A stretch of 64,000 bases of DNA from Coffea arabica (taxonomy: Eukaryota; Streptophyta; Magnoliopsida; Gentianales; Rubiaceae): positions 17,678,501 through 17,742,500 of the forward strand of contig NC_092323.1 in assembly GCF_036785885.1 (NCBI RefSeq), read 5' to 3'. Positions 9,353 to 20,104 of the stretch are shown piece after piece. A program made the translations under genes and the position numbers. The notes beneath the pieces are model-generated. The model was not told the origin of the DNA. It was given only the letters and a program-made list of their open reading frames with translations, and did not search any database. Each line of letters begins with the position of its first letter. Position 1 is the stretch's first letter.

Positions 9353-12325
9353 TTAAACTACTGGAAATTCAGCAACAAATTGAACAAAAGGTTGTATGAC
9401 ATTCCCCAAACCGGGATCTTTCCATTGCAACAACTTCCACCACTCCAGCTCTTCTTTCAAGATTTCAACAGCTGTAAGGGCCGGGGGAGGATTTGGTTGT
9501 CCACCGATGCTGGAAAAAGACAGAGGCATCCATGCAAGATTTTTACACCCCATTAACCTTATATTCTCAATTGAATCACAGATTATTGTTCCCTCACAGA
9601 TGCTCCTTAGTTTTGGTAGATGTTGTAAAGTCAACTTTTTAAGCCTTGGGAAGTTGATGTAGGTTATGAATGAGTGTTGGTCATCGTCACTTGGACTGAA
9701 AACCATGTTGCCACCTTCCTTATCAGCTATTATCTCTTCCAATCTATCACAAGACAGTACTTCAACTACTTCCAGATTTTGCAGGTGCTGCAGCAACCAT
9801 GGTGTGAATATTGTTGTCATCGTATTGCACCGGCTGATGCTAATCGATTTTAGATGGCAAAAGATCCTACATGGAGGACGGTCAAACTCAATTTCCCATT
9901 TGAAAAGTCCAACAAAATTTGGCAAGAAATGGAGACTCAAATGCTCAATGCTTTCCAGGGGGGCCCAAGGAGATAACATTCTCTTTCCAACTAGTTGGTC
10001 ATCAGAAGAGGATACCTTCATGATGCACTCTAGTTCAGGACAATTGTCAATTAAACAGCCAGTCAAGCCACTTTTTTGAATATTGAACAATGAAAAAGCA
10101 GAAGTTAAGCAGGTGCCTAGGCCGTGACATTTTATTATAGCAAGTTGTTGAATGTCCTCTGGCAGCACTATGGCATTCTTTCCTTCTAGTTCCATGCCCC
10201 TAAGCGTCACCTTCTTGTTAGTTATTTGGCATGGACCTGGAGACAGAAACCTTAACTGGCTCAGACTTGGTCTCACTTCAATAGTATAAAAAATGGGAGC
10301 TTCATAGCTCTGGTGATACCTAACAAAATGACAAAGAGTGTCTATATCATAAAATCCACCTTGAAATTCTTCCAGATGTTTCAGTGCCTTTAGTTCTTCT
10401 ACTCTGACTTCCACATCTTCTGGAATCCGAAGGCTTTGAAGATGGGAGAGTCTGTATATTGTACCATCTGGAATCATCCTCAACCCTGTACTATCCATGT
10501 TTAGGCAGTTCAGATTGACCAATCTTTCCATGCCTTCAGGTACATTGTTGATAGCAGTATGGCATAAATCTAACTCCCTTAATGCCTTGAGCTTCCCTAT
10601 TGGCGGTACAAAACTGAGTCTACAACAATCAAACAGTAACAGTGCAGTAAGGTTCCCCAATTGTGAAATACTGTTTGGCAGCATTTCAAGTTCACAGTTG
10701 CGGCTTAAATTCAGAACTCGGAGGGCTCTCAACCGAAAAAAGAATGAATCAGGAATTAACCTCAATGGATTACTCGCCAAATTCAAGCTTGAAAGTTTAG
10801 GACAGTTAGGTGATGTGCCTGACGGAATTAATGATATGTTGTTATGTAGCAATGAGACCTTTTCCAAGTCCTCTTTCCATTCAATCTCATCTGGTATATG
10901 TTTCAAGCATCTTCCAGATTTTACCATATACTTACTGTCAAAGTCCATTATCGTTAGTGCCATATCTCTTATCAAACAATGCATCTTGACACATTCAGTT
11001 TCTCTATAATTACTCACATTAACTTCAGTATGGCTTTCCAATAAGCATATACTTTCAAGTCTTTTCAGCATCACATGACCCTGGTCAAATAACGATAGCC
11101 TTGATCTTCTTTTATCCATGAATCCTTCCAAAATCAACAATCTTATTAATTCATCCCTTGGAATTTTGTAGTTTTCAGGGTAGAAAGAGCAATACAAGAA
11201 GCATTCCTTCAGTCTGCTATCTCTCAAGTGATTAAAACTGAGATGTAAGCTATCAAAGAGATTGTCATTTTGCCCAAGAAAAGATCCTTCCAACTCTTCC
11301 AAGGCTTCCCTCCACTCATGAATGTCATCCACTCCCTTCATGTTTCCAGCCAAGGTGATAATCCCTAGTGGCAGACCACCGCATCTTTGAACCATAGACT
11401 TCGCAATCTCCTTTACATGCAAAGGAAGTTCAAGTGAAGGGCGAAGTTTCTCCAGAAACAATGTCCAAGCTTCTTTCTCGCAAAGAGGTTTGACTTTTAT
11501 TTCCTTTTGGCAACCGACTTGATGACACACTTCTAATGATCGACTGGTTACTATCAACTTGCTTCCATCTAAACCTAAAGGAATTCCAATTTTATTTATG
11601 TCAAATGGGATCCATACATCATCCAATATGATCACAAAATCTTCCATTCTGCTTAATGCCAGGAACAATTTGGCTGCCCTTTTCCTCTCATCTTCCTCAT
11701 TTGAGAGATCCACATTTATGGCTATGGCAACACTGTCTTGTAATTTATGGATGGTCCCCTCTTGTGAGGCAGTAACCCAGTAAACTTTATCAGAGAATTT
11801 AGTTCCAATGACAAAATCCTCATAGATACGTTTTGCTAAAGTTGTCTTGCCTACTCCTGCCATACCATATATTCCAACACTTGAGATCCCATCATTCATA
11901 AGCCATGCCCAGATTTCTTTCAAATTTGTTTCAATTTTTTGGCCTTGCCACTCTGTTTCTACTAGCAGCCCATCAGGCAAAATCTCCTCTAGAGATGCAC
12001 CCAGCTCTGTAACTTCCTTAATCATTTTATCAGCATGTTGCACCATCTTCAAACGCGCATATATACTGTAAAAGCTAGCTTGCTGGGCTTGTTCTTTGAG
12101 GCTTCCAAATTCTATTTTTATTTCATCTACTGCTTTAAGCCACTCTTCAACTGCCCTCTTCCTTTTCTTTCGCAGGTGTGACTGTGCACCTTGGACTCTC
12201 GCGATCATATTGTCCCATTGATGCCTCAAATGATCAAGTTCTTTTTGAACATGTTGCATCTTCTTCTCAAGGGAAATGTAACCACGTAATGGTCTGATAC
12301 CAAGGTCTATAAGTTTATTAGCCAT
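9353..12325 (-). CDS. CNL-A: CC-NB-ARC-LRR immune receptor
   Basis: An intact single-exon coding region of 990 aa, an intracellular NLR immune receptor of the RPS2/At4g27190-like type. Residues 1-125 form the coiled coil, with the motif EEWLKAVDEIK (60-70), as in NLRs lacking EDVID. The NB-ARC follows: P-loop GIYGMAGVGKTT (151-162), kinase 2 VIILDDVW (231-238), KLIVTSRS (256-263), GLPLG (317-321), and RNBS-D CFLYCSFYPE (375-384). The MHD site reads MHC (448-450). LRRs run from about 485 to the C-terminus. The start is MANKLID because the paralogue starts there and an acceptor-like GGGTAG/GGAAC lies 5 bp upstream, implying a 5' UTR intron. It converges on the CN-A remnant. Family function, namely nucleotide-switch activation of immunity after effector perception, is established; the ligand is unknown. 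Confidence 0.95.
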   Translation of the reverse strand: MANKLIDLGIRPLRGYISLEKKMQHVQKELDHLRHQWDNMIARVQGAQSHLRKKRKRAVEEWLKAVDEIKIEFGSLKEQAQQASFYSIYARLKMVQHADKMIKEVTELGASLEEILPDGLLVETEWQGQKIETNLKEIWAWLMNDGISSVGIYGMAGVGKTTLAKRIYEDFVIGTKFSDKVYWVTASQEGTIHKLQDSVAIAINVDLSNEEDERKRAAKLFLALSRMEDFVIILDDVWIPFDINKIGIPLGLDGSKLIVTSRSLEVCHQVGCQKEIKVKPLCEKEAWTLFLEKLRPSLELPLHVKEIAKSMVQRCGGLPLGIITLAGNMKGVDDIHEWREALEELEGSFLGQNDNLFDSLHLSFNHLRDSRLKECFLYCSFYPENYKIPRDELIRLLILEGFMDKRRSRLSLFDQGHVMLKRLESICLLESHTEVNVSNYRETECVKMHCLIRDMALTIMDFDSKYMVKSGRCLKHIPDEIEWKEDLEKVSLLHNNISLIPSGTSPNCPKLSSLNLASNPLRLIPDSFFFRLRALRVLNLSRNCELEMLPNSISQLGNLTALLLFDCCRLSFVPPIGKLKALRELDLCHTAINNVPEGMERLVNLNCLNMDSTGLRMIPDGTIYRLSHLQSLRIPEDVEVRVEELKALKHLEEFQGGFYDIDTLCHFVRYHQSYEAPIFYTIEVRPSLSQLRFLSPGPCQITNKKVTLRGMELEGKNAIVLPEDIQQLAIIKCHGLGTCLTSAFSLFNIQKSGLTGCLIDNCPELECIMKVSSSDDQLVGKRMLSPWAPLESIEHLSLHFLPNFVGLFKWEIEFDRPPCRIFCHLKSISISRCNTMTTIFTPWLLQHLQNLEVVEVLSCDRLEEIIADKEGGNMVFSPSDDDQHSFITYINFPRLKKLTLQHLPKLRSICEGTIICDSIENIRLMGCKNLAWMPLSFSSIGGQPNPPPALTAVEILKEELEWWKLLQWKDPGLGNVIQPFVQFVAEFPVV

Positions 12326-13079
12326 GTTCCCTACCCAAAAATAAAAAAAGAGGAACAATTAACTTGGTTTCCCAAAAACTAAAGACAAAACATCAAAGGT
12401 TTTTGAAAGCATATAAGCCTTACGAAATCAGTTTATGGATATTATAAAATTCCTCAATGAAATTGCTGACAATGTCAGAGTTAGTATCTAACAATAAATT
12501 CATGATGAGCTTCACGGACATTACTCCTTGGCCAACTCTGTTTTTATAGTTCAAGGATTATTTTAATAATATGTTTTTACTTTAATTGATTTTACTTGTA
12601 ATGCATCTCTGACACAATACATACAGAATCCTCTTGAAAAGGTGTATTTGAACTGTTTGGATTTGATACCCTACAGGCCAAGTCCATTGGAGTTGTTTGG
12701 ATAACTCGAGACTCTTCAGATTTAGAATCCACCGTAAGTCCCAAAGGATTTCACCTATTAGAAACAATTGGAATGGAAATTCATTCAACTAATGTCATTT
12801 GAAATTCCTCTCTCTAACTCTTTCTATGATTTCAATCTACCAATCAGCGCAATCTCATATTTCTTTTCCTTCTCTTTCTTTCTATTTGTTTTCTTTAGCC
12901 ATTCTCGCTTTCGAACAAGGCAAAAAACAAGGCAAAAAACAAAGTCTCTGTTAATCCTGTATAATCGCCACATACAAGATAGCAAATTTATCAAGAAGAA
13001 TTACAGACCGAGTAGGTGTTTGAATTCTGATTGAACCACATGAGTCACTTTTATCAATTTGGCTATGGAAGGAATGTTA
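12326..13079. promoter_or_regulatory. 5' flank of CNL-A, with probable 5' UTR intron
   Basis: Matches 34,651-35,380 in unit B. On the minus strand a splice acceptor sits at 12,331-12,332, so the 5' UTR is probably split, with its first exon somewhere in 12,450-12,950. The copy AAGGCAAAAAAC is repeated twice near 12,917-12,940. No coding sequence is seen. Confidence 0.4.
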
Positions 13080-13087
13080 GTTGTGAC

Positions 13088-14103
13088 TATAGGTGTCAAA
13101 CAAACCCATTTAGTTAAATTTACCCATACCCGCCCATGAATAGTTGGGTATAAGTGTCTTAAGTTTTTATATATGGGTACAAATGGGTTATCCAATAATA
13201 CCCATTTACTAAATTGGTATAATTGGATAACCCACCAAACCCAATTAACCTATTTAGAATTGTCTTCACAATCACATCCATTTAGAATTGTGTTCAACAA
13301 TAGTATTTTAATTTCTTCAGCACCTTTGACCAAACGTAGCATCAGAAAATGGAGAACCTAATGAAAATGTGGGAGAATCTGTTGGCGAGTTTTCAACTTA
13401 AAAACAAAAAATAACTATACACTTGGAGATTTTTCTATCGCGTTTTCATTAGTGTTTTCGTTAGTGTTTTCCTAGTATCCAATTTCAAGTTCTTAGATTC
13501 TTCATTTTTTTATGATGTTAACTACTTTTGTTTCAATTATTATTATTATTTGTTGGTTTTATCTCAGCATTTTATTTTCTCGTAGTTTGTTAACTTACTC
13601 ATTTTTCAGCATTACCAATTTATGACAATCTTTATCCTCCTTTCCTACCTTTCCAAAATGAAAATTTAAATTTACACACAGAAAAAAATGTTAGGGGTTA
13701 AAAGTTTTTGGATTAAGTTTTTATGTTAACTTTCATATTATTTAGTCCAAAATTTTATATTCTTATTGTTCAATTATTAAACAGTATGCAATTTTGTGAC
13801 ATAGCGTACGGATGAAAAAAAATGGTAATTAGACTTATTGGGCATTATAAGTAGCTATTTAAAATTAATGATGGATGCAAACTGCAAAGGGTGGTATAAA
13901 TTGGTAATTTAGTTTACAAAATGAATTTAGGTGGGTCTATAAAAAATTAGAATAAATGGGTTATAAATGAGTAATTGAATTACTCAACTCATTTTTTGAC
14001 TTATCCATTTATAACCATCTAATTAAATGGGCATAAATGGGTTAACTCACTTATACTCATTACCTATTTTAACCCACCCAAGTCACCCATTTTGACACCT
14101 TTA
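13088..14103. mobile_element. Non-autonomous hAT-like transposon
   Basis: A 1016-bp insertion flanked by the 8-bp direct repeat GTTGTGAC (13,080-13,087 and 14,104-14,111). The ends are near-perfect terminal inverted repeats, TATAGGTGTCAAA and (reverse complement) TAAAGGTGTCAAA. Sub-terminal sequence is rich in ACCCATT/AATGGGT motifs. Unit B shows the uninterrupted site at about 35,376-35,392. There is no transposase open frame. The 8-bp duplication and sub-terminal repeats fit hAT elements. Confidence 0.85.
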
Positions 14104-14111
14104 GTTGTGAC

Positions 14112-14392
14112 CTTGCATTAGCTCAACAAAACTTTGTTGTGTGAACAAAGAAAACCATCATTATTTTTTTACCAAAATTGGGACTAATCTTCAAGCAAGC
14201 TTTTATCTTAGGGATGTTTAGACGAAAGCCAATCAAGAGTTTGAGTATATGCCTAAACCCCAAGAAGGTCCATGTGTACCACGCGAATTGCCATATAGTG
14301 TACTAATACCAATTATTAACCACGATGCGCCATACCTTGTCTACTACCTGCTAGACAAGGTATGACCCACCAACATTACTTGGTGATCGGTT
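14112..14392. other. Remaining unit A/B homology and unit-A-specific sequence
   Basis: 14,112-14,290 matches 35,392-35,570. From about 14,290 unit A holds sequence absent from unit B that continues past the next transposon to about 16,075. It includes the imperfect palindrome ACCTTGTCTA..TAGACAAGGT at about 14,335-14,361. No gene is visible. Confidence 0.5.
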
Positions 14393-14401
14393 ATTGATAC
14401 C

Positions 14402-15732
14402 AAGGTTTGCAAAATCGGGATCTTATGTAGGATCAATTTTAGTTTCATAAGATCGGATCATTAGATCATAAGATCCCACCAAAAACTCCCAAATTAACTA
14501 AATTAATTAATTTAAAGTTCATAGACAACTTTGTACAACCAAAATGATATCAAATAAGTAAATTATTTATAAACATATAGCATGTTTTACCTATAGTTTG
14601 ACAAGCAATAAAGAAAAAGAATATAAACAGTTATAAATTATGATTACAAGTTTTAAAACCAAATGCTTTACAGTTTACACAACAATAATTTCAAATCTAA
14701 CATAAGCGTTAATCTCCAACAATAATAAAAAGTCATATCTTCCCTCCAACATTAAAATCATTAATTATTTACGTATCTCAATTATTTTTAGACCTTTTTT
14801 GACCTCTAGTAAAACCGAGACTTCTAGTAAAATCTAGACCAACATAGAAGAATAAACACCATTAACACAACTTCAAATGCAATTCACAAGAATATTAAGT
14901 AATACAAGGACAACAAATATTAGAAACAAGCACTAGAATAAAATCCACAACTATATATATTTTAATGTCACAAAATAGCTACAAAAAAAAAAAAAAAAGA
15001 AAAGCAACGGAACCCTAAAATGAAAAAAAAAGGTCTGGGCATCTTGTCTAATTAAAAATAAGAATACAACCCATCTTAACACTTAATATTAAAAGCATTT
15101 AGTACACATATATAGCTGATAGGCATAATTAAAAAAAACAATCAAATTAGGGGTTACGGGTACTCGTGGTTGTTTTCGTTGGGCGACTTCTTCTACTGGA
15201 AATTCCTTGAGCTGAAACAAGGATACAAAATCAATAGAGAATTAGAAATGGGAGATTAGCAAAATTTTGGAAAATTTTATTGGAATCTAGATGGAAAAGA
15301 AGTTTGGAATGGAGATGGGGAAAAACCAACGAGGATTTCTCTCTTTTTGTCCTTTGTGACTTTGTCTCTGTTTGTTTCATTCATTTATTCCTGAAACTTT
15401 TTTTGTTGTAACTTTTGTTTTTGAGATAAAAATTGTTGCAAAATTATAATTAAGGGATCTAATTCTTTGATAAGTTACAAACCTGCTCCAAATGTTTCCA
15501 TTTAGTTTCAAAATTTAGCCCCACATTTACAAAATTTTCAAAAATTCATAGGATCGCAATGGGATCATAGGATTGTACAATCCTATGATTTCACTAACGA
15601 TTCTAATGATTCTAATGATTCTATGCATATTAAGGCAATTTTTGATTCTATGCACGATCCAAATCGATTTTGCTGATCCGAATCGTAGGACCGTAGGATC
15701 GTACGATCCGGATCGCGATTTTGACAACCATG
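14402..15732. mobile_element. Non-autonomous DNA transposon with GATC-rich ends
   Basis: A 1331-bp AT-rich insertion flanked by the 9-bp direct repeat ATTGATACC (14,393-14,401 and 15,733-15,741). Imperfect inverted ends read AAGGTTTGCAAAATCGGGATC and (reverse complement) CATGGTTGTCAAAATCGCGATC. Both ends contain clusters of GATC and GATT/AATC words, such as GGATCTTATGTAGGATC and AGGATCGTACGATCC. No transposase is encoded. An 8-9 bp duplication fits hAT or Mutator; I cannot decide between them. Confidence 0.75.
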
Positions 15733-15741
15733 ATTGATACC

Positions 15742-17109
15742 AATGCACCACATAGCAATGTCAACTGGTGCACATGGAGCATCTGATAATTTTGCCCTAA
15801 ACCCCGATTCACTTTTTCGCTACGAAGGTCTGAATCTGGTGAGTTTATCGTCATGCGATGAGCAAGCTTGGACATGGCAAATGAGTAGTAATGGTACCTG
15901 GTCTTTTTTATTTTTTGGATTTTTTCACATTGCATCTAAATCAGATTTCATCATTTTATGATTAAACAAGGTTCAGTACTGAACAGTGGGTTTAACTAAT
16001 TTGTTCAAATGCTTTTTGTTTTCAAACGATTTATTCCAATCCATAAGCATCCATTTGAAATTCTTCATAAAACCCTGATAAATCCTTGCTGATTGAATCC
16101 AGATTGAAAAAGCTCAACACTCGTTCCTTTATGCAACTTTTCAAATCACTTGCTCACTTTACTAATCAGTTGAAACAAATACATCCTAAAATTGCAATGA
16201 AGAACAGGCAAATTATTTGCATTTAAAAAATTCGTAAAATTAACCAAGAACAAAAACAAGACAAGGAACTATTCCAATGAAAACTACCCCTAAGCAATTC
16301 CCAACAAGAAATTAACCAAAAAAACCAAGAAAAACAAAAAACCAAAAAAAAATTCAGCTTAATATGAAATTATTCATGCTTTTTGGAAACCTAGAACTAA
16401 AAAATTCTTCGTACATTTGAATTCAAAATTAATCAGACACAGAAAATTCATCGAAAATCATAAAACGCAAACAATAATTGTCGTATTACCTCAAATGCTG
16501 CGCTGAAATTCACGAAACTTGATGGAGAGAAGCTGGTGCCGCCTGGACGATCTGGAAGAACAGATGCAGATAAAATTTCTCCAGAAATGTATAGTGAAGT
16601 AAATACATGAGTCCGAGTTGACTCAAATGACGAAAGGCCAAGACTTTCAGGTGGGAACTTGGAAGTCAATAGCGGTAAAATGTGAAGAAATTTCCTGCAG
16701 TTTTCTTCGAAATTCTGTAGGGTAATATTGCCGTTAACCCCCTGTTGTTATAAGCTTGTGTGATTTTGCCTCTTAAATTTTACTTATCATCAATTCACCT
16801 CTCTTTCTTTTTTTTTTTTTCTTTTTGCCCTTTTTTAAACCTTGACTTGAGGCACAAAAAGTAGGAAAATTTTGCGGTCCTTTTTGGGTATCAGTCCCTC
16901 AATATATATCTTAGTGATTTATAATTTATAATTTTAAAATTATTACAATCTAAGAGTCAAAAACACTTATTTCACCATCCAATTTCTATTTGCAACGTCA
17001 CTAATTGATAATTTAGTGCTGTTGAAAAATTGATAAATGGTTCAACAACTATCAATATTATATTATAAGCTTAGAAAAAAAATCTTTAGGAGTCTAGATG
17101 CTTAAGACG
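15742..17109. other. Non-coding; end of unit A homology
   Basis: 15,742-16,075 is specific to unit A. 16,076-16,760 matches 35,583-36,260 (for example GCTGATTGAATCCAG and the conserved block around 16,430-16,680). 16,770-17,109 is AT-rich with long T runs and no recognisable gene. Confidence 0.5.
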
Positions 17110-17459
17110 CAAGCACTGGTTGAATGGATGTAGAGCTCACAAGTTGAGTTATTGTCCAGTTCAAATCAGTTGTGTAATTCTTACATGTCATGTAAATTGA
17201 CATAGTTTTTGGTATAAAATTTGAATTTGTAACTTATACATCTAAATTTCTACAAAAATTATAATTACATTGAAAATGTACGAATTTACACCGATGTTGT
17301 TAGATTGAAACAACTGGTTTGAGATAGAACTTGTGAGGCCTCAAATCCGTCATTGAATTCTACAAGTTATTATTATTGTCGGGATGCCCTAAAACATTGG
17401 GAGTATAAAAATCCAAAATCCAAATGGAAAAAAAGATAGCAATCTTGGAAAAAAAAAGG
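17110..17459 (+). repeat. Repeat R, copy 1
   Basis: A roughly 320-350 bp non-coding repeat that recurs at 17,533-17,890, 19,455-19,890 (rearranged) and 37,160-37,620. It starts GGTTGAATGGAT..CTCA, contains AAATTGACATAGTTTTTGGT and ends GGGATGCCCTAAAACATT. The start weakly resembles a tRNA-like SINE head (A-box-like TTAGTTGAATGGAT, B-box-like TAGTTCAAATC); that identity is uncertain. Confidence 0.6.
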
Positions 17460-17532
17460 AAAGGAAAGGTAGAACACCATAGCAGATGTCATGTGCATGC
17501 CATGTGGACCAAAATGACTAATAAGCCTGGAT
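17460..17532 (+). repeat. Truncated module P fragment
   Basis: Only the first about 75 bp of module P is present (GTAGAACACCATAGCAGATG onward), with CATGTGCATGC in place of CACGTGCATGC. It is cut at GCAATTAG, where repeat R copy 2 begins. This shows that P and R were duplicated together as a tandem unit of about 430 bp. Confidence 0.65.
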
Positions 17533-17890
17533 GGTGAAAGCCTGCAATTAGTTGAATGGATCCGGAATCTCACAAGCTGATTTATTGTCTAGTTCAAATC
17601 GGTCGTGTAATTTTTACAACATGCGATGTAAATTGACATAGTTTTTGGTGTAAAATTTGACATTGTAACTCATTCGTCTAAGTTTCTACAAAAATTACAA
17701 TTACATTGAGATTGTACGAATTTATGCCCAATGTTGTTAGATTGAAACAACTGGTTTGAGATAGAACTTGTGAGGCCTCAAATCCCTCATTGAATTCTAC
17801 AAGTTATTATAATTGTTGGGATGCCCTAAAACATTAGGAGTATAAAAAATCCAAAATCCAAATGGAAAAAAAGATAGCAATCTTGAAAAG
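17533..17890 (+). repeat. Repeat R, copy 2
   Basis: Second tandem copy of R, about 435 bp after the first and very similar along its whole length, again followed by AATCCAAAATCCAAATGG and a module P start. Confidence 0.65.
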
Positions 17891-17914
17891 GAAAAAAAAA
17901 AAAAAAAAAGGAAA

Positions 17915-18470
17915 GAAAAGGTAGAGCACATAGCAATGTCACGTGCATGCTATGTGGACCAAATGACTAATGAGCCTGGAGGGTGAAAGCATGCAATTAG
18001 CAACTTCAAAGAAATGTCCTTCACTTCAGGAAATTATTCTTGTAAATTCAATTGGATTTACGGGTCGTCTTCCGGTCTTCGCCGTGTAGAAGTGTACAGA
18101 TTACGCGGTTAAGCAATTTGTGACTTTCGGTCATTGACCTTGGTCAATGCGTCGATGGAGATTGGAGATGATAGGAGGAAATTTGCTCTCATTTTCCCTG
18201 TAAATTCCTAGGAAGGTGGGTCTTAGTACCAAAGGGAAAAAAAAATTGTAAAAAAGAATCTTGGTAGCAAAGCAAGTTGACTTTTGTAGAGTGTGTGTCT
18301 ATATACACACACACATACACATGTATATATATATGTATACACACACATACATATATGTGTTTGTGTATATGTGCATGTGTGTGTGTGTGTAATGTACATT
18401 TTGAGGATAAATTTGTAGATTTCTATTGAAATTTTTTTCTCCAAGTTACGGAGGCAGAGATTTAAGAAAG
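17915..18470 (+). promoter_or_regulatory. Module P, copy 2, with palindromic W-box
   Basis: The most complete copy of P: CACGTG (17,940-17,945) followed by CATGC, then ATTGACCTTGGTCAAT (18,133-18,148). The latter is two W-box cores (TTGACC) in inverted orientation separated by two bases. A further TTGACTTTT follows at about 18,278. The block ends in mixed CA/TG and TA microsatellites and ACATTTTGAGGATAAA. WRKY factors bind TTGAC[C/T] in known promoters. No gene start is recognised directly downstream, so this copy may be a spare promoter fragment. Confidence 0.5.
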
Positions 18471-18509
18471 AGAGAGGATGAAGGGAGATTTGAATTGAAG
18501 AGCTCTAAG

Positions 18510-19450
18510 TTTGGGAGTCTCAACTTTATCAATTAGACCAAGACCTTCTTAACGCAAGTACTTTTGTGTGTGTGTGTGTGTGTGTGTGTGACGTACATTT
18601 TGAAGATCAATTTGTAGTAGATCACTTTTTAAACAAGGTATAATAACCTGCTTAAAGAGGTGGCCCCTAAGATGCAGTATTTACAAATTATTACAATAAT
18701 AATGCAGTTCAAGCTTGACCCTTTTCCACTAATCACAGTATGTATGTTAATCTGGTGATACAAGTTTGTAACAAATATTTATAACACTCATACCAGAATA
18801 TATATATATATACAACATTTGGATTGCCATTTTCTGCCAGAAAATTGCATCATTTTCTGTGATCACATTTTCCTATTATCTTTTCCCCTCACATATATCA
18901 AATCGCTATAATAATTTTTTCATAAAAAATGATAGAAAATACAATCCAAACGGACGATCATAAATCCTCTTATTTTCATTGATCTACTATATATATAAGT
19001 TTAATATGCAGCACAGTACAGATACTTGTACTTAATTCTGGACTTGGACTTGGGACAGCCAATGATTCAACCGCAACTCAAAAAAAAAAAAAGAAAAATT
19101 CAACCGGTTTTAACGGCCTTGTGCTTTTTCTAACCGACTGAAGAGTCTTGTCCAGTGCCTATATATTGCAGATAAATTCTTCTGACATTATTAGTAAATC
19201 ATTCGGTGATGCGACCAAGATTCAACCAGAAAAGATAATTATCATGATTAGCAAGTTTGATTTGTGATTATTTGTGTAGTTAAAAAAAATGAAAAAGTAA
19301 ACTCTACTAGCCAAACGTAGTAAGAGTCATTTGTATGTTTTAGATTAATACAAAGTACAAAATATATATTGATCCACTTGAAGGACATTATAGGATTTTA
19401 ATTTTCTTTTTTGCTTCTAGGGTAGAAAACATGGCAAGAATTCAATAGCA
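18510..19450 (+). repeat. Module S, copy 1 (paralogue of 21,185-21,960)
   Basis: Starts at the (TG)n run 18,565-18,590 followed by ACGTACATTTTGAAGATCAATTT. It shares GCAGTATTTACAAATTATTACAATAATAATGCAG-type sequence with 21,300-21,350 and ends with GGTAGAAAACATGGCAAGAATTC. It carries the insertion at about 18,805-18,955 and preserves the empty site of the SINE found at 21,687. Confidence 0.65.
18805..18955. mobile_element. Small MITE-like insertion
   Basis: Inverted ends ATTTGGATTGCCATTTTCT and (reverse complement) CGTTTGGATTGTATTTTCT enclose AT-rich DNA. The stretch is absent from the paralogous position in module S copy 2 (around 21,390). A related ACAATCCAAACAAACC end is seen at about 20,034-20,050 inside repeat R copy 3. 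Target duplication was not resolved. Confidence 0.5.
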
Positions 19451-19454
19451 GGAA

Positions 19455-20050
19455 GAAAACATGTGATCTAAATTGACACAACTTTTTGTATAAAATTTGA
19501 GTTTGTAACTTATACAACTAAAGTTTCTACAAAAATTACAATTACATCGAAATTGCACGAATTTACTACGCCCGATATTGTTAGCTTGAAACAATTGGTT
19601 TGAACTGAAACTTGTGATGTAAATTGACCACAATTTTGGTATAAAATTTAAGTTTGTAACTTATACAACTAACTTACATCGAAATTGCACAAATTTACAC
19701 TCGATATTGTTTGATTGAAACAACTAGTTTGAACTAGAACTATTTACACTTGATGTTGTTAGATTGAAACAAGAACTATTTACACTCGATATTGCCAGAT
19801 TGAAACATCTAGATTGAACTAAAACTTGTGAGACCCCAAACCCTAGTTGAATTTTGCAAGTTATTATAATTGTCGGGATGCCCTGAAAACATTAGCTGAT
19901 TATTTTCCCAAATGTATTTGCTTACATCATCATTACAGTTTCCAATACACTTTTTTATCTTCCCAATTACCTTTTTATCTCACATACATCACATCACAAA
20001 AAGTGTTACAGAAAAAATATCTCAAATAACTTACAATCCAAACAAACCAC
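19455..20050 (+). repeat. Repeat R, copy 3, rearranged and interrupted
   Basis: Contains several partial, overlapping copies of the R body (AAAATTTGAGTTTGTAACTTATACAACTAA twice; ACACTCGATATTGTTTGATTGAAACAA-type words three times). About 155 bp of foreign sequence sits at about 19,893-20,048, between the AACATTAG and CAAATCCAAATGG phrases that are adjacent in other copies. Confidence 0.5.
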
Positions 20051-20104
20051 CAAATCCAAATGGAAAAAAAGATAGCAATCTTGGGGAAAAAAAAAAAGGA
20101 AAGG

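Noticed and set aside
9396-12071. Plus-strand open frames of 70-170 codons inside CNL-A
   Set aside because: They lie antisense to an intact NLR coding region and are by-products of its codon composition; the same holds for 31,745-34,387 in CNL-B.
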